Shown here one piece after another: positions 6,649-12,966 of a stretch of 21,191 nucleotides of DNA. Origin of the DNA: a virus; the IMG/VR virus record IMGVR_UViG_3300028399_000034, positions 1 to 21,191 of that record; one strand, written 5' to 3'. Positions within the stretch are counted from its first letter, which is position 1; the number at the start of each line of letters is the position of its first letter. The notes under the pieces were generated by a model. That model made no database searches. It was not told the DNA's origin and saw only the letters and a program-made list of their open reading frames with translations. A program made the translations under genes and the position numbers.

Positions 6649-8451
6649 TTATTCTGAATCTATCAACGACATTAGTTTATCCTGCTTTTGCACGGGCTGT
6701 GGCTGTTCTACCGCCCCTTGTCTGATTTGTTGCATCTGTTCAGGAGTAAGATGGAAAGGAGTAATATTGTTCTTCTCAACATACTCTCTAAACGCCGGTA
6801 TGAGGTTAACGGTAGGGTTAGCTAACACCCAATTAATGACGTTGAAATAAGCATCGTTCATTTGCTCTTTATTCTCAATCTCCCCCGTTGCGTTTATGGC
6901 GAGCCCAAATTTGAAATCATAAAATTTCTCCGGCAGAATGAGTTTTCTACCTTCCCTTTCTATCCTCTGCATCAAATCATCAACAAACTTTTGCTTCTCC
7001 TCTTGCGTCGGATTGTTACCTTTAGCGAACTCGTCCAAAATATAATTATTGAGATGTTGAATGACCGCTATGGCATCATACATTCTCGCGTCCACGTCAA
7101 ATCCAGCAATTTCCAACGACTTCTCTTTATTCCACTCGCTTATTTCGTGCGGTAATATTCTATCTACTAAAAGTTTGGAAATGACGAACGAAACTCTGTC
7201 TCTAGCCTTTTTAAAAGCTGAATTGGCTAAATTGGTAAGCGCCGCTTGCCCCCTGAACGTCTGAGCGTTTGAACCTTCACCAGTAATGACATCCGGCGTC
7301 AGGCACAATTTGTCCGCTTTATCCTCGTACATCGCTACAGTATTGATAAATTCGCCAAAAGCAGTATTGGTTATCCCTATCTGTTCCAGATCGGCGTCAG
7401 TTATTAAACCAGATTCCGCCATTTGCAGGATGCTAGAACCGACGAATTTTTTATTCCTAGTCCTTAAAAGGAGCAATGAAGCAATCTGTTGAGTGTCTCG
7501 GTTATAATTGATACTTTCATTGACCATCTTCTGTAACCCGAATAACCTCTCGTACACTCCGATTCGTAACCATCTATCCTCATACTTACTGATGTGTAAA
7601 TCTACGTAGATGTCATCATCTTCTCCAATCTCTTCAGCATAAACTACCACTTCACCATCTCCATTTCCAGCGTGGATGGTGTGCATAAATTTCCAGTCGT
7701 CTTCTACAGGGTCTTCTATGTATCCCCCATTGACTAAATCTCCATTCTCATAATGAGCAACGTTATAATAACCGACTCTCTCCCAAAATTTCCTCTTCTC
7801 GGCAACCGCGTTAACGTTGTCATTCTTATCCGACTCCTGCTGATCCACTATTTCAGCCATTGCCCAAGCTTTCTCGTTATTGTCCCACCCGTCTTTGCCC
7901 AATACGGTATGTTTTTCTAACTCGTGCAATTCAATTTTCGTCTGCCCTTTAAAATTTTTAATGGTCGGATCAAACCATAATTTTAACAAATCTACTTCTT
8001 TTAAATCATAACCACCTTCCTTGCGTTCGACTAATTTTAGAGCACAAGAACCAAAATCTGCCAAAGCGTCACCAAAATCATCTAAATCTAAGGCAAAACC
8101 AGTATCTTTCGCCCACTTTCTGAATCTAACGTTAACTGCCCAAGCTTGGTAAGCGTTGTAATCTCCGTACCCCTCCACCCGGAAATGACGAGTATCAACG
8201 TCCAACTTCTTAGCGAAATGAGGAGACCTTTGTTGCCCCAACGGCCAAAAAATGGCATCATCATCATCCAAGTTATGAAATTTCCCTGCTTTATGATTAT
8301 TAATTTTTTTAACGGTATCTCTATGGTCAAATTGGACGCCATTGGAAAGAACGACTGTCCCGCCAAAAACTTCAACTTCCCGTTCAACCTGGGTACTCAA
8401 TCTAAGCTTGTGTTTACTCGTTTTTTCAAATTTTTCGTCTTTTTTGGGCAT
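6649..8451 (-). CDS. Portal protein, 600 aa
   Basis: Length (600 aa) and position directly after the large terminase fit a portal. It has an acidic N-terminal part (NLDDDDAIFWPLGQQRSPHF), then VNVRFRKWAKDTGFALDLDD and DFGDALADFGSCALKLVERK, a 'gyg-k-v' clip-like region. The stem-and-wing region has YYNVAHYENGDLVNGGYIED and, later, YERLFGLQKMVNESINYNRD, the long helix with the 'n...n..rd...' pattern typical of portals. TGEGSNAQTFRGQAALTNLA follows. The C-terminus is Gln/Pro-rich (RQGAVEQPQPVQKQ). Twelve subunits form the ring through which DNA enters and leaves the head. No fusion to another domain is evident. Confidence 0.8.
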   Translation of the reverse strand: MPKKDEKFEKTSKHKLRLSTQVEREVEVFGGTVVLSNGVQFDHRDTVKKINNHKAGKFHNLDDDDAIFWPLGQQRSPHFAKKLDVDTRHFRVEGYGDYNAYQAWAVNVRFRKWAKDTGFALDLDDFGDALADFGSCALKLVERKEGGYDLKEVDLLKLWFDPTIKNFKGQTKIELHELEKHTVLGKDGWDNNEKAWAMAEIVDQQESDKNDNVNAVAEKRKFWERVGYYNVAHYENGDLVNGGYIEDPVEDDWKFMHTIHAGNGDGEVVVYAEEIGEDDDIYVDLHISKYEDRWLRIGVYERLFGLQKMVNESINYNRDTQQIASLLLLRTRNKKFVGSSILQMAESGLITDADLEQIGITNTAFGEFINTVAMYEDKADKLCLTPDVITGEGSNAQTFRGQAALTNLANSAFKKARDRVSFVISKLLVDRILPHEISEWNKEKSLEIAGFDVDARMYDAIAVIQHLNNYILDEFAKGNNPTQEEKQKFVDDLMQRIEREGRKLILPEKFYDFKFGLAINATGEIENKEQMNDAYFNVINWVLANPTVNLIPAFREYVEKNNITPFHLTPEQMQQIRQGAVEQPQPVQKQDKLMSLIDSE

Positions 8452-8454
8452 ACG

Positions 8455-10029
8455 TTAGCTCAAATCTTTTTTCTTATTGTGACTGAACCCGCCGTCTGAT
8501 TCATAAACGATGTATTTTCGCATTTGCCAACAAATTGCCAAAGCAGTAAGCAAATCCCAATGGCGAGTTTGTTCTTTGTCAAATTTTACTCTATCCACGT
8601 CGTTCTCATCATAAGTCCTAGCTTCCCTGTTAATCCGCTTATCCGCCACTTCCAACAACTCGTCGTTATAAGCAGTCTTCAAGTCCAACATCATCTGCGG
8701 CTTAGTGCTACCCGTAGTCTTCCACCCTAATTCCTTGGTCTCTTGTTCTTCCGTTTTACCTTCTATCTTACGTACGAAAATGTTGGCGTATATTTTAGAA
8801 AGCTCCACGCAAGTCGCGTATCCTCTGTCGTTGTTTTCCGGCGCCATTAAACAATTCCCATAACGCTCACCGCCGTTCTTTATCTCGTACGCGAACACCG
8901 TAGCGTCTATTTCATTGTTCTCGTACACTGCCACTACTCTCGGTCTATGCGGCGTAAAGTCCATTATTACGATAGTAGAACTATCCCTTCCTTTACCGTG
9001 ACTGACGTCTGCAGCCCCAGCGTAAACGTGCCCAGGTTGGTAATCGGCGAAATACGTCCAATGTCCAACTTTAGTACCTTCCTTCTCATATTGTTTTTGT
9101 TTGTCTACCGCTTCCCGCTCGAACAATTTAACCCCAGAATATGCGAACGCTTCCTCCGGCGTAGTAGGGTACTGATTAAACAATTTAGAGAACTTATGAT
9201 TCAAACTAATCCACTTCGTGTACCAATAAGTTATCTCTCTGTCTGACAATCCGTGTTTATTCTGATAATTTTTAAAACTACCTTTTAATCCGATATGATA
9301 TTTCGTATAGTCTTTCGAACTTAAAAATTCATTAATCTGTTCCGGAGTGATGCTATCTAACTCATCATCGTCCCAAGTCCAATTATAAAAATGCGCTTTA
9401 TATTGTGTGGGAAATTTCGGTTCACCACGCTCCCACGCTTCCCAAAACATATTATAAAATTCGTCTTCTTCTCCTTCAGCCGTGCTTTCAATGTCTACTC
9501 TCGCCGTCGGTGGAGCTGCCGGAATGGTCCCAGATATCACTTCGTCAGCCGTCTGCGGATACGATTTGCACAATTTTGCGAACTCCGAAATATGTATCCG
9601 AGAATATGTACCCGACCTCCCGGAGGTGGAAACGGATATGGAACTTTCTTCTCCGCCTGGAAAATCAAACTTCAGAGCGTTAGTACGATTAGTGTCTACC
9701 ACCCAACGCAGATGATGTTTCAATTCCGGGTTAAGATTCTTCCACGCGTAATGTATCTTCTTACTGAAAATCTTATACGCTTCTTCTTTCTTATGGGCTA
9801 TTAAAAGCGCGTCAGCTCCCGGAGTGAACAAAACGTCGTCCAGAGCATCAATGCATTCGTCCGTAGTAAACCCTAACTGTCGCGATTTCAGAATGATGTT
9901 CCTCAAAGATTTATGCTTATTAAAATGTACTTGCGCTCTATTTCTCCGAAATTTCACTTTCCTCTTCCTCTTGTCCATTATCCAATAAAGCTTCCGCATC
10001 CTCCATTCTTTGTTCTTGATTCTGCTCAT
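8455..10029 (-). CDS. terL: Terminase large subunit, 524 aa
   Basis: All parts of a packaging motor are visible. The Walker A-like motif is KSRQLGFTT (48-56), the Walker B strand ends IHISE (145-149, with E149 as catalytic carboxylate), and the coupling motif is STAEG (182-186). The C-terminal nuclease has D341 in AGAADVSHGKGRDSS, E398 in MAPENND and D492 in HWD. Walker A lacks the usual final Gly-Lys-Thr form, as in many large terminases. The start at 10029 overlaps the small-subunit gene by 92 bases; in-frame ATGs at 9999 (with GGAGG touching it) and 9978 are alternatives. It works with the small subunit and the portal to pump DNA into the head. Confidence 0.92.
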   Translation of the reverse strand: MSRIKNKEWRMRKLYWIMDKRKRKVKFRRNRAQVHFNKHKSLRNIILKSRQLGFTTDECIDALDDVLFTPGADALLIAHKKEEAYKIFSKKIHYAWKNLNPELKHHLRWVVDTNRTNALKFDFPGGEESSISVSTSGRSGTYSRIHISEFAKLCKSYPQTADEVISGTIPAAPPTARVDIESTAEGEEDEFYNMFWEAWERGEPKFPTQYKAHFYNWTWDDDELDSITPEQINEFLSSKDYTKYHIGLKGSFKNYQNKHGLSDREITYWYTKWISLNHKFSKLFNQYPTTPEEAFAYSGVKLFEREAVDKQKQYEKEGTKVGHWTYFADYQPGHVYAGAADVSHGKGRDSSTIVIMDFTPHRPRVVAVYENNEIDATVFAYEIKNGGERYGNCLMAPENNDRGYATCVELSKIYANIFVRKIEGKTEEQETKELGWKTTGSTKPQMMLDLKTAYNDELLEVADKRINREARTYDENDVDRVKFDKEQTRHWDLLTALAICWQMRKYIVYESDGGFSHNKKKDLS

Positions 10030-10465
10030 TTTCTATTTCGTCTAATAATTGGTTAAAATTTTTCACTAACGTAATCTGTTTCTTCGTCACTCGACCCTTC
10101 AAAGCGTTGAATTCTTTTATGGCTCCCAGTTTGGAATGGAAATCAACGTGTTGATTCATTAAAAACAAAAGTTGCTTGTCAGCATTGATTTCGTTAAATC
10201 CACCTTCATCAAGTAAATCTCTGATTCGTGCCAACACCCTTTCGTTCCTCAACAATCTAGCCGCGTGTATCGCTACGTTTTTTTGCCATCCAGGCTTAGT
10301 CGTATCCGCGTTGAAAGCTCTCGCGTAGCATTGAGTACCGTTGCCGAAAAGTTCCGTGTCGTTACTGGTATATAACCGACAAAATTTCTCCTGTTTGAGG
10401 GTAATTCTATACTTCCTCCACGATAATGGTTGTTCACTAATTACAACTTTATTTTCCTCGCCCAT
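9938..10465 (-). CDS. terS: Terminase small subunit, 175 aa
   Basis: The start MGEENKVV at 10465 is chosen because it gives a normal-length protein and avoids an upstream extension with no Shine-Dalgarno sequence. The core LKQEKFCRLYTSNDTELFGN, followed by YARAFNADTT and VAIHAARLLRNERVLARIRD, matches the DNA-binding helices of small terminases ('.kq.kFc..Y....na..A..'). The middle helix region ends ALKGRVTKKQ, and the C-terminus is very acidic (DNGQEEEESEISEK). Such proteins form rings that recognise phage DNA and stimulate the large subunit. The gene overlaps the large-subunit gene by 92 bases in another frame and the upstream small gene by 17. Confidence 0.75.
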   Translation of the reverse strand: MGEENKVVISEQPLSWRKYRITLKQEKFCRLYTSNDTELFGNGTQCYARAFNADTTKPGWQKNVAIHAARLLRNERVLARIRDLLDEGGFNEINADKQLLFLMNQHVDFHSKLGAIKEFNALKGRVTKKQITLVKNFNQLLDEIENEQNQEQRMEDAEALLDNGQEEEESEISEK

Positions 10466-10589
10466 ATTTTTTCTTCTTATGTACAGAATAATAAATCTTC
10501 CCGCAATACCGTTTAGCGGCGGCTTTGCCCATAGTTTTACTTTTAGCTGCGACGCAAGAAGCAAAATTTTTATATTTACCCAACGGCAT
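10449..10589 (-). CDS. Small basic protein MPLGKYKNF, 46 aa
   Basis: The start at 10589 is fixed by a good Shine-Dalgarno sequence, AGGAG (10592-10596 on the minus strand), just upstream. A longer form starting at 10631 or 10679 has no such signal. The sequence MPLGKYKNFASCVAAKSKTM then GKAAAKRYCGKIYYSVHKKK has the pattern 'GkyknF.dCv....a.kYCgkI' seen in small phage-encoded proteins of unknown function. It has two cysteines and a Lys-rich tail. It overlaps the terminase small-subunit gene by 17 bases and the 49-aa gene by 14 bases, so it is part of the same operon. Confidence 0.62.
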   Translation of the reverse strand: MPLGKYKNFASCVAAKSKTMGKAAAKRYCGKIYYSVHKKKKYGRGK

Positions 10590-10725
10590 TTCTCCTAACG
10601 AACACTCCAACGAATGCTTTCTTTTTAGCATAATGTTGTGATGTCCCGCATTTAATGCAATAAACGTACCTCCAACCATTGATTGTAACGTCCGACCACT
10701 GATGGAAGCAAATTTTAATCTTCAT
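10576..10725 (-). CDS. Small zinc-ribbon-like protein, 49 aa
   Basis: The reading frame runs from the ATG at 10725 to the TAA at 10576: MKIKICFHQWSDVTINGWRY then VYCIKCGTSQHYAKKKAF. The pattern Cys-x-His-x-Trp followed by Cys-x2-Cys (residues 6, 8, 23, 26) resembles small zinc-binding proteins that phages often carry near the terminase genes. GGAG lies 9 bases upstream of the start, which supports it. It is the first gene after the leftward promoter, about 190 bases downstream of the expected transcript start, and overlaps the next gene by 14 bases. Function is unknown. Confidence 0.6.
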   Translation of the reverse strand: MKIKICFHQWSDVTINGWRYVYCIKCGTSQHYAKKKAFVGVFVRRNAVG

Positions 10726-10796
10726 ATACAAAAGCTCCAAAATTCCGCCCTTTACGCAACAACAAAACTAAGGTTCTGACACCTCCGTTCGTTCTT

Positions 10797-10831
10797 ACGA
10801 TAAAGTGCAGAGCTCTGGAGCCCTTTATCGT
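10797..10831 (-). promoter_or_regulatory. Leader stem-loop 2 of the leftward transcript
   Basis: The inverted repeat ACGATAAAG / CTTTATCGT (9 bp, perfect) encloses 17 bases that hold the 10-bp palindrome CAGAGCTCTG. No T-run follows on either strand, so it is not an ordinary terminator. It lies in the ~190-base untranslated leader between the leftward promoter and the first gene. It could be an RNA structure, or an operator for a dimeric DNA-binding protein such as the HTH protein encoded nearby. Confidence 0.6.
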
Positions 10832-10841
10832 TTAATCTATG

Positions 10842-10880
10842 GAACGCCGGCCCAAGACGAAAATCTTAGACCAGCGGTTC
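10842..10880 (-). promoter_or_regulatory. Leader stem-loop 1 of the leftward transcript
   Basis: On the minus strand GAACCGCTGGTCTAAGA pairs with TCTTGGGCCGGCGTTC around a short UUUUCG loop: 16 pairs, three of them U-G, with one bulged C. The three wobble pairs would be A-C mismatches in plus-strand RNA, so the structure belongs to the leftward transcript. Together with the stem-loop at 10797-10831 it forms a two-hairpin leader starting about 35 bases after the expected transcript start. Confidence 0.6.
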
Positions 10881-10920
10881 AGAGATTAATTTTTTTACCC
10901 CTTTTTTCCCTGTTAATTCC

Positions 10921-10949
10921 ATTATACCATATCTTGGAAAAGGGGTCAA
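10921..10949 (-). promoter_or_regulatory. Leftward sigma70-type promoter
   Basis: On the minus strand: TTGACC (10949-10944), a 17-base spacer, then TATAAT (10926-10921). This is consensus at 11 of 12 bases. It reads into the two-hairpin leader and the terminase operon. It shares TATAATGGAA with two of the rightward promoters. The 380-base gap 10726-11105 thus holds a leader, two divergent promoters and no gene that could be supported. Confidence 0.82.
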
Positions 10950-11021
10950 TTATTTCGTCATCCACAGGTCTAAGGAGACATATTTATCAAATACGCGAAT
11001 GGAATATGAATAAAAAACAGC

Positions 11022-11050
11022 TTGACAAGCTTCTCCGAGTGTGCTATAAT
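11022..11050 (+). promoter_or_regulatory. Rightward perfect sigma70 promoter P1
   Basis: TTGACA (11022-11027), exactly 17 bases, TATAAT (11045-11050): a full 12/12 consensus. It drives the HTH gene at 11106, with a leader of about 50 bases that includes a minimal start-stop (ATGTAA at 11067-11072) and no Shine-Dalgarno sequence. GTGTGCTATAATGG is shared with P3. Confidence 0.88.
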
Positions 11051-11105
11051 GGGGATAGATAAATTTATGTAATCGTCTTTTACCCCTTGCTCCTCTAATA
11101 CTAAT

Positions 11106-11294
11106 ATGATGAAACGCAATTTGGAAATAAAACGGTTGTACGACCAAGGATTAGGATTCCAGGAAATAGGGAACCTTTTCGGCATATCCAGACAACGAGT
11201 GCATCAAATAATCGTCAGATTTAATAAACTGGACGAAAATCGTGAGCAACCTGTGGACGAACGAAATCACGACGACGTCGTGCGCGTAAAATAA
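11106..11294 (+). CDS. Small helix-turn-helix regulator, 62 aa
   Basis: Residues 6-40 (LEIKRLYDQGLGFQEIGNLF then GISRQRVHQIIVRFN) form a clear helix-turn-helix like sigma70 region 4: a 'GlsfqEIG...GiSrqrVhqi' pattern, with the recognition helix around SRQRVHQI. The C-terminal 20 residues are charged and have no recognised fold. A start at the second Met (11109) is equally possible. It is the only gene served directly by promoter P1 and is surrounded by promoters and repeats, so a role as the phage's early regulator or repressor is inferred. The end of the gene has a hairpin CACGAC-GAC-GTCGTG (11268-11282) and overlaps one CCTGTGGAYGA repeat. Confidence 0.72.
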   Translation: MMKRNLEIKRLYDQGLGFQEIGNLFGISRQRVHQIIVRFNKLDENREQPVDERNHDDVVRVK

Positions 11295-11394
11295 CCTGTG
11301 GATGAAAACTGAAGCTTCCAATATTCTAATATTAACAGAAGCCCGTAAGGACGGTATTCAGAAATACTTTTGATATCAGCGAACAAACAAATAC

Positions 11395-11423
11395 TTGACA
11401 GCGAGCGTCCGATATGATATAAT
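11395..11423 (+). promoter_or_regulatory. Rightward perfect sigma70 promoter P2
   Basis: TTGACA (11395-11400), 17 bases, TATAAT (11418-11423), again 12/12. There is no clear gene right after it. The transcript would start near 11430 and meet a hairpin with eight T's at 11460-11513, so it most likely makes a short RNA. ATACTTGACA is shared with P3. Confidence 0.85.
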
Positions 11424-11429
11424 GGAAGT

Positions 11430-11513
11430 ATAATGATGGAACATTACAACCAACGAAAGAAACTAAACTCTTGCGACGGTAACATCGACGGCCGCGACAG
11501 CTTAGTTTTTTTT
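11430..11513 (+). ncRNA. Candidate short phage RNA (about 80 nt)
   Basis: It is bounded by promoter P2 and by a terminator-like hairpin. The 5' part is A/C-rich, and the 3' part is the hairpin. A 37-codon frame (ATG at 11433 or 11436, MMEHYNQRKKLNSCDGNI and on) crosses the hairpin and looks non-protein-like (LVFFNLFFLAT where the T-runs are translated), so an RNA is preferred over a peptide. The function is unknown; an antisense or protein-binding RNA is possible. Confidence 0.45.
11460..11513 (+). terminator. Intrinsic terminator after promoter P2
   Basis: AAACTAAACTCTTGCG (11460-11475) pairs with CGCGACAGCTTAGTTT (11493-11508): 16 positions, 13 Watson-Crick, one G-U and two mismatches. The T-run 11506-11513 follows at once. 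A second run of eight T's is at 11518-11525. Such a stem with a U8 tail is a standard factor-independent terminator. Confidence 0.6.
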
Positions 11514-11733
11514 AACCTTTTTTTTCTGGCAACTCTCCGTACCTGATGTTTAACACGACTTTCACGTTGACACTGTAATTGTAGAGGTTTTAGTGGTTTT
11601 TACGGCAAATAAACCACCCCCGTGACGATTTGGTGGTAACAATTGGGCTGGTATCAGGGTGGAGTGGACAGTAAGAAAACAAAAGGGGGGATATTGGACT
11701 ACAAGCTGTAGGACATAAATTTTGAAGAGATAC
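11514..11733. other. Untranslated gap with small inverted repeats
   Basis: No gene can be supported here. Small repeats exist: GTGGTTT / AAACCAC around an 11-base loop at about 11592-11616, and ACCACC / GGTGGT around 11613-11637, which partly compete. These could be an RNA fold before promoter P3, or chance. An antisense open frame across the region shows no protein-like features. Confidence 0.35.
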
Positions 11734-11762
11734 TTGACAAATCGTTTCTGGTGTGCTATAAT
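11734..11762 (+). promoter_or_regulatory. Rightward perfect sigma70 promoter P3
   Basis: TTGACA (11734-11739), 17 bases, TATAAT (11757-11762), 12/12. It lies 14 bases before the ATG at 11777, so the transcript would have a leader of about 8 bases or almost none. It probably drives the rightward operon that ends in the Z-nucleotide genes; no other strong promoter was found in 11777-20500. Confidence 0.87.
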
Positions 11763-11776
11763 GGAAATAGAATAAT

Positions 11777-11923
11777 ATGAAAGACGACAAGGTATTAATA
11801 CAAATGAAAACGCATTATTACTGGGAGAGGCATTTAGCTTGTTTGGCTAAGAATGACGAAGAAAACGCCAGAAAATGGTTAAACAAATTTAGGGATCTTT
11901 CAGAGCGACAAAAGCGGAAATAA
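11777..11923 (+). CDS. Small hypothetical protein, 48 aa, near-leaderless
   Basis: ATG at 11777, TAA at 11921-11923. The sequence MKDDKVLIQMKTHYYWERHL then ACLAKNDEENARKWLNKFRD is basic and probably two helices. It has one Cys and no known motif. The start is only about 8 bases from the expected transcript start of promoter P3, so translation would be almost leaderless. An alternative is that the 57-aa gene downstream is the first translated product. Confidence 0.5.
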   Translation: MKDDKVLIQMKTHYYWERHLACLAKNDEENARKWLNKFRDLSERQKRK

Positions 11924-11950
11924 TCAATTTATTAAAAAATCATTAATAGA

Positions 11951-11960
11951 AGGGAGGTGA
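11951..11960 (+). promoter_or_regulatory. Strong ribosome binding site
   Basis: AGGGAGGTGA ends 4 bases before the ATG at 11965. It is one of the very few strong Shine-Dalgarno sequences in the window and fixes the start of the 57-aa gene. Confidence 0.8.
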
Positions 11961-11964
11961 AAAT

Positions 11965-12138
11965 ATGATAATAAAATTTAAAAGTAAAGAATTATTCCCG
12001 TTAAAAGGGGATGGATACTTGAAAGAAGGAACAAACAAAGTGGGGGACAAAATAAGAGTTATAGATAACAGTATTTATAAAATAGTAAGAATAGTAAAAG
12101 GAGGATTGGAAATAGTTCCTTATAACGACAACGATTAA
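11965..12138 (+). CDS. Small hypothetical protein, 57 aa
   Basis: A strong Shine-Dalgarno sequence (11951-11960) and an ATG at 11965 give MIIKFKSKELFPLKGDGYLK then EGTNKVGDKIRVIDNSIYKI and VRIVKGGLEIVPYNDND. It alternates hydrophobic and charged residues in beta-like strands and could be a small SH3-like or OB-like barrel. No family is recognised. The clear ribosome site in a genome that rarely uses one suggests high expression early in infection. It follows the 48-aa gene in the P3 operon. Confidence 0.6.
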   Translation: MIIKFKSKELFPLKGDGYLKEGTNKVGDKIRVIDNSIYKIVRIVKGGLEIVPYNDND

Positions 12139-12159
12139 TTAATATAAAAAGGGTAAAAT

Positions 12160-12402
12160 ATGAATATAATACTTCAAAAATTAATTAAAAATGAACAGAT
12201 TACTGATGATGACATAGCGGAAGAATTGTATGATATATGTTGTGCCGTTCACGCAAGCTGCGATAGCGAATGCCCGATTTTCGCGCTTGAAAACAAAATT
12301 CCAATGAATGAAAACAAAGAGTGTTATTATTTCAAAAGTGGGCACAAAATGCTAAAAAAATTAAGACAAAATAATCAGAGCAGCCGAGGGGGAAGAGTAT
12401 AA
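12160..12402 (+). CDS. Small Cys-rich protein, 80 aa
   Basis: Residues 1-60 carry five cysteines (27, 28, 34, 38, 55) in YDICCAVHASCDSECPIFAL and NKECYYFKSG, enough to bind a metal ion such as zinc or an iron-sulphur cluster. The N-terminal half is acidic and helical. The last ~10 residues (QNNQSSRGGRV) are encoded inside a structured element (12372-12448). No family is recognised. There is no Shine-Dalgarno sequence of note; the leader is A/T-rich with one GGG. Confidence 0.55.
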   Translation: MNIILQKLIKNEQITDDDIAEELYDICCAVHASCDSECPIFALENKIPMNENKECYYFKSGHKMLKKLRQNNQSSRGGRV

Positions 12403-12448
12403 TCCGTGAGTGGGTTATCGCTCTGATTACCACTCCTCTTCCTCGGCT
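12372..12448 (+). promoter_or_regulatory. Stem-loop with a competing pseudoknot-like pairing
   Basis: The main stem is AGCCGAGGGGGAAGAGT (12382-12398) with ACTCCTCTTCCTCGGCT (12432-12448): 17 positions, two G-U pairs and one mismatch. Inside, ATAATCC / GGGTTAT (12399-12405 and 12412-12418, one G-U) makes a hairpin. A perfect 10-bp complement, TAATCAGAGC (12372-12381) with GCTCTGATTA (12420-12429), crosses the main stem. The two cannot easily form together, so it may be a switch. It ends 9 bases before the ATG at 12458 and overlaps the end of the upstream gene. Confidence 0.6.
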
Positions 12449-12457
12449 TAAAAAATT

Positions 12458-12682
12458 ATGAAAACACAAATTAACATCTTTTCCGCCGACGAGTGCCAAA
12501 CAGCTCTCGGCAGGAAAAACAGAAAACGATACTTTGTTAATGTTAAAAAAGAAGAGTGCAATTATTGTGAAGGCAAACGATACGATATATTCAATAAAAC
12601 AGAACCGTGCCCGTTTTGTGATGATATAACGAAAGAAGAACTAATCGACGAAAAAATTCGTCTTAATCATCAGTATGAATGA
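12458..12682 (+). CDS. Small zinc-ribbon-like protein, 74 aa
   Basis: Residues 34-54 (CNYCEGKRYDIFNKTEPCPFC) hold two CxxC pairs (C34/C37 and C51/C54), a likely zinc ribbon. The N-terminus (MKTQINIFSADECQTALGRK) and the acidic C-terminus show nothing else. No family is recognised; a DNA- or protein-binding helper is possible. The start at 12458 follows the structured element directly through a 9-base A/T linker. It overlaps the next gene by 8 bases. Confidence 0.55.
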   Translation: MKTQINIFSADECQTALGRKNRKRYFVNVKKEECNYCEGKRYDIFNKTEPCPFCDDITKEELIDEKIRLNHQYE

Positions 12683-12872
12683 ACAAAACAAAACTGAACC
12701 AATACGCTACAGACTCAGACCAACAACCAAAAGAGAATTACGACGTATCAAGAAGAGAATGAATGACAATTCCACTAATCTGATCTACGGTCATAAAATC
12801 AACAGATACAAAAACGTTACATACGATGATGTTTTTGCTTTCCTTATAAATTTGCACGATAGTATGTATTAA
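12675..12872 (+). CDS. Hypothetical basic protein, 65 aa
   Basis: A basic protein with RYRLRPTTKRELRRIKKRMN in the first half and TYDDVFAFLINLHDSMY at the end. The Arg/Lys-rich first helix could bind nucleic acid, and the pattern 'tkrel.rikkr...tyddvi..li' is like small ribbon-helix-helix-type proteins, but the evidence is slight. It overlaps the upstream gene by 8 bases and is followed by a structured element at 12875. Confidence 0.5.
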   Translation: MNEQNKTEPIRYRLRPTTKRELRRIKKRMNDNSTNLIYGHKINRYKNVTYDDVFAFLINLHDSMY

Positions 12873-12874
12873 TA

Positions 12875-12950
12875 CCTGCGGGGTAGGAGGAGTAAGAAGG
12901 ACGCGATTATGGCCACGAGAGTTTCTACTGAAACTCCTATCCTGCGGGGT
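12875..12950 (+). promoter_or_regulatory. Structured element with flanking direct repeats
   Basis: The direct repeat CCTGCGGGGT occurs at 12875-12884 and 12941-12950. Between them GGGTAGGAG (12881-12889) can pair with CTCCTATCC (12934-12942), 9 bp with one G-U, and GAGTTTC / GAAACTC (12919-12925 and 12930-12936) makes a perfect 7-bp hairpin with loop TACT. These two pairings overlap by three bases. It lies 16 bases before the start at 12967. Confidence 0.5.
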
Positions 12951-12966
12951 TAAAAATACGAAAATT

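Larger units (their letters stand above)
10958..11305. repeat. Three DnaA-box-like repeats CCTGTGGAYGA
   Basis: Three copies of the 9-mer TGTGGAYGA preceded by CC occur: TCATCCACA at 10958-10966 (reverse orientation), TGTGGACGA at 11252-11260 (inside the end of the HTH gene) and TGTGGATGA at 11297-11305 (just after its stop). They resemble the DnaA box TTATCCACA with one or two changes. They may be replication-initiator sites, or operators of the HTH protein. The first lies between the two divergent promoters. Confidence 0.4.

Noticed and set aside
9391-9804. Plus-strand open frames inside the terminase gene
   Set aside because: They are antisense to the large terminase, whose Walker and nuclease motifs are intact, and their translations are not protein-like.
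10797-10831. Intrinsic terminator
   Set aside because: The 9-bp stem is clear, but no T-run follows it on either strand, and it sits in a leader rather than at a gene end.
11590-11790. Minus-strand 66-residue frame in the control region
   Set aside because: It crosses promoter P3, is Ser/Cys/Phe-rich without any domain, and no promoter or ribosome site serves it.
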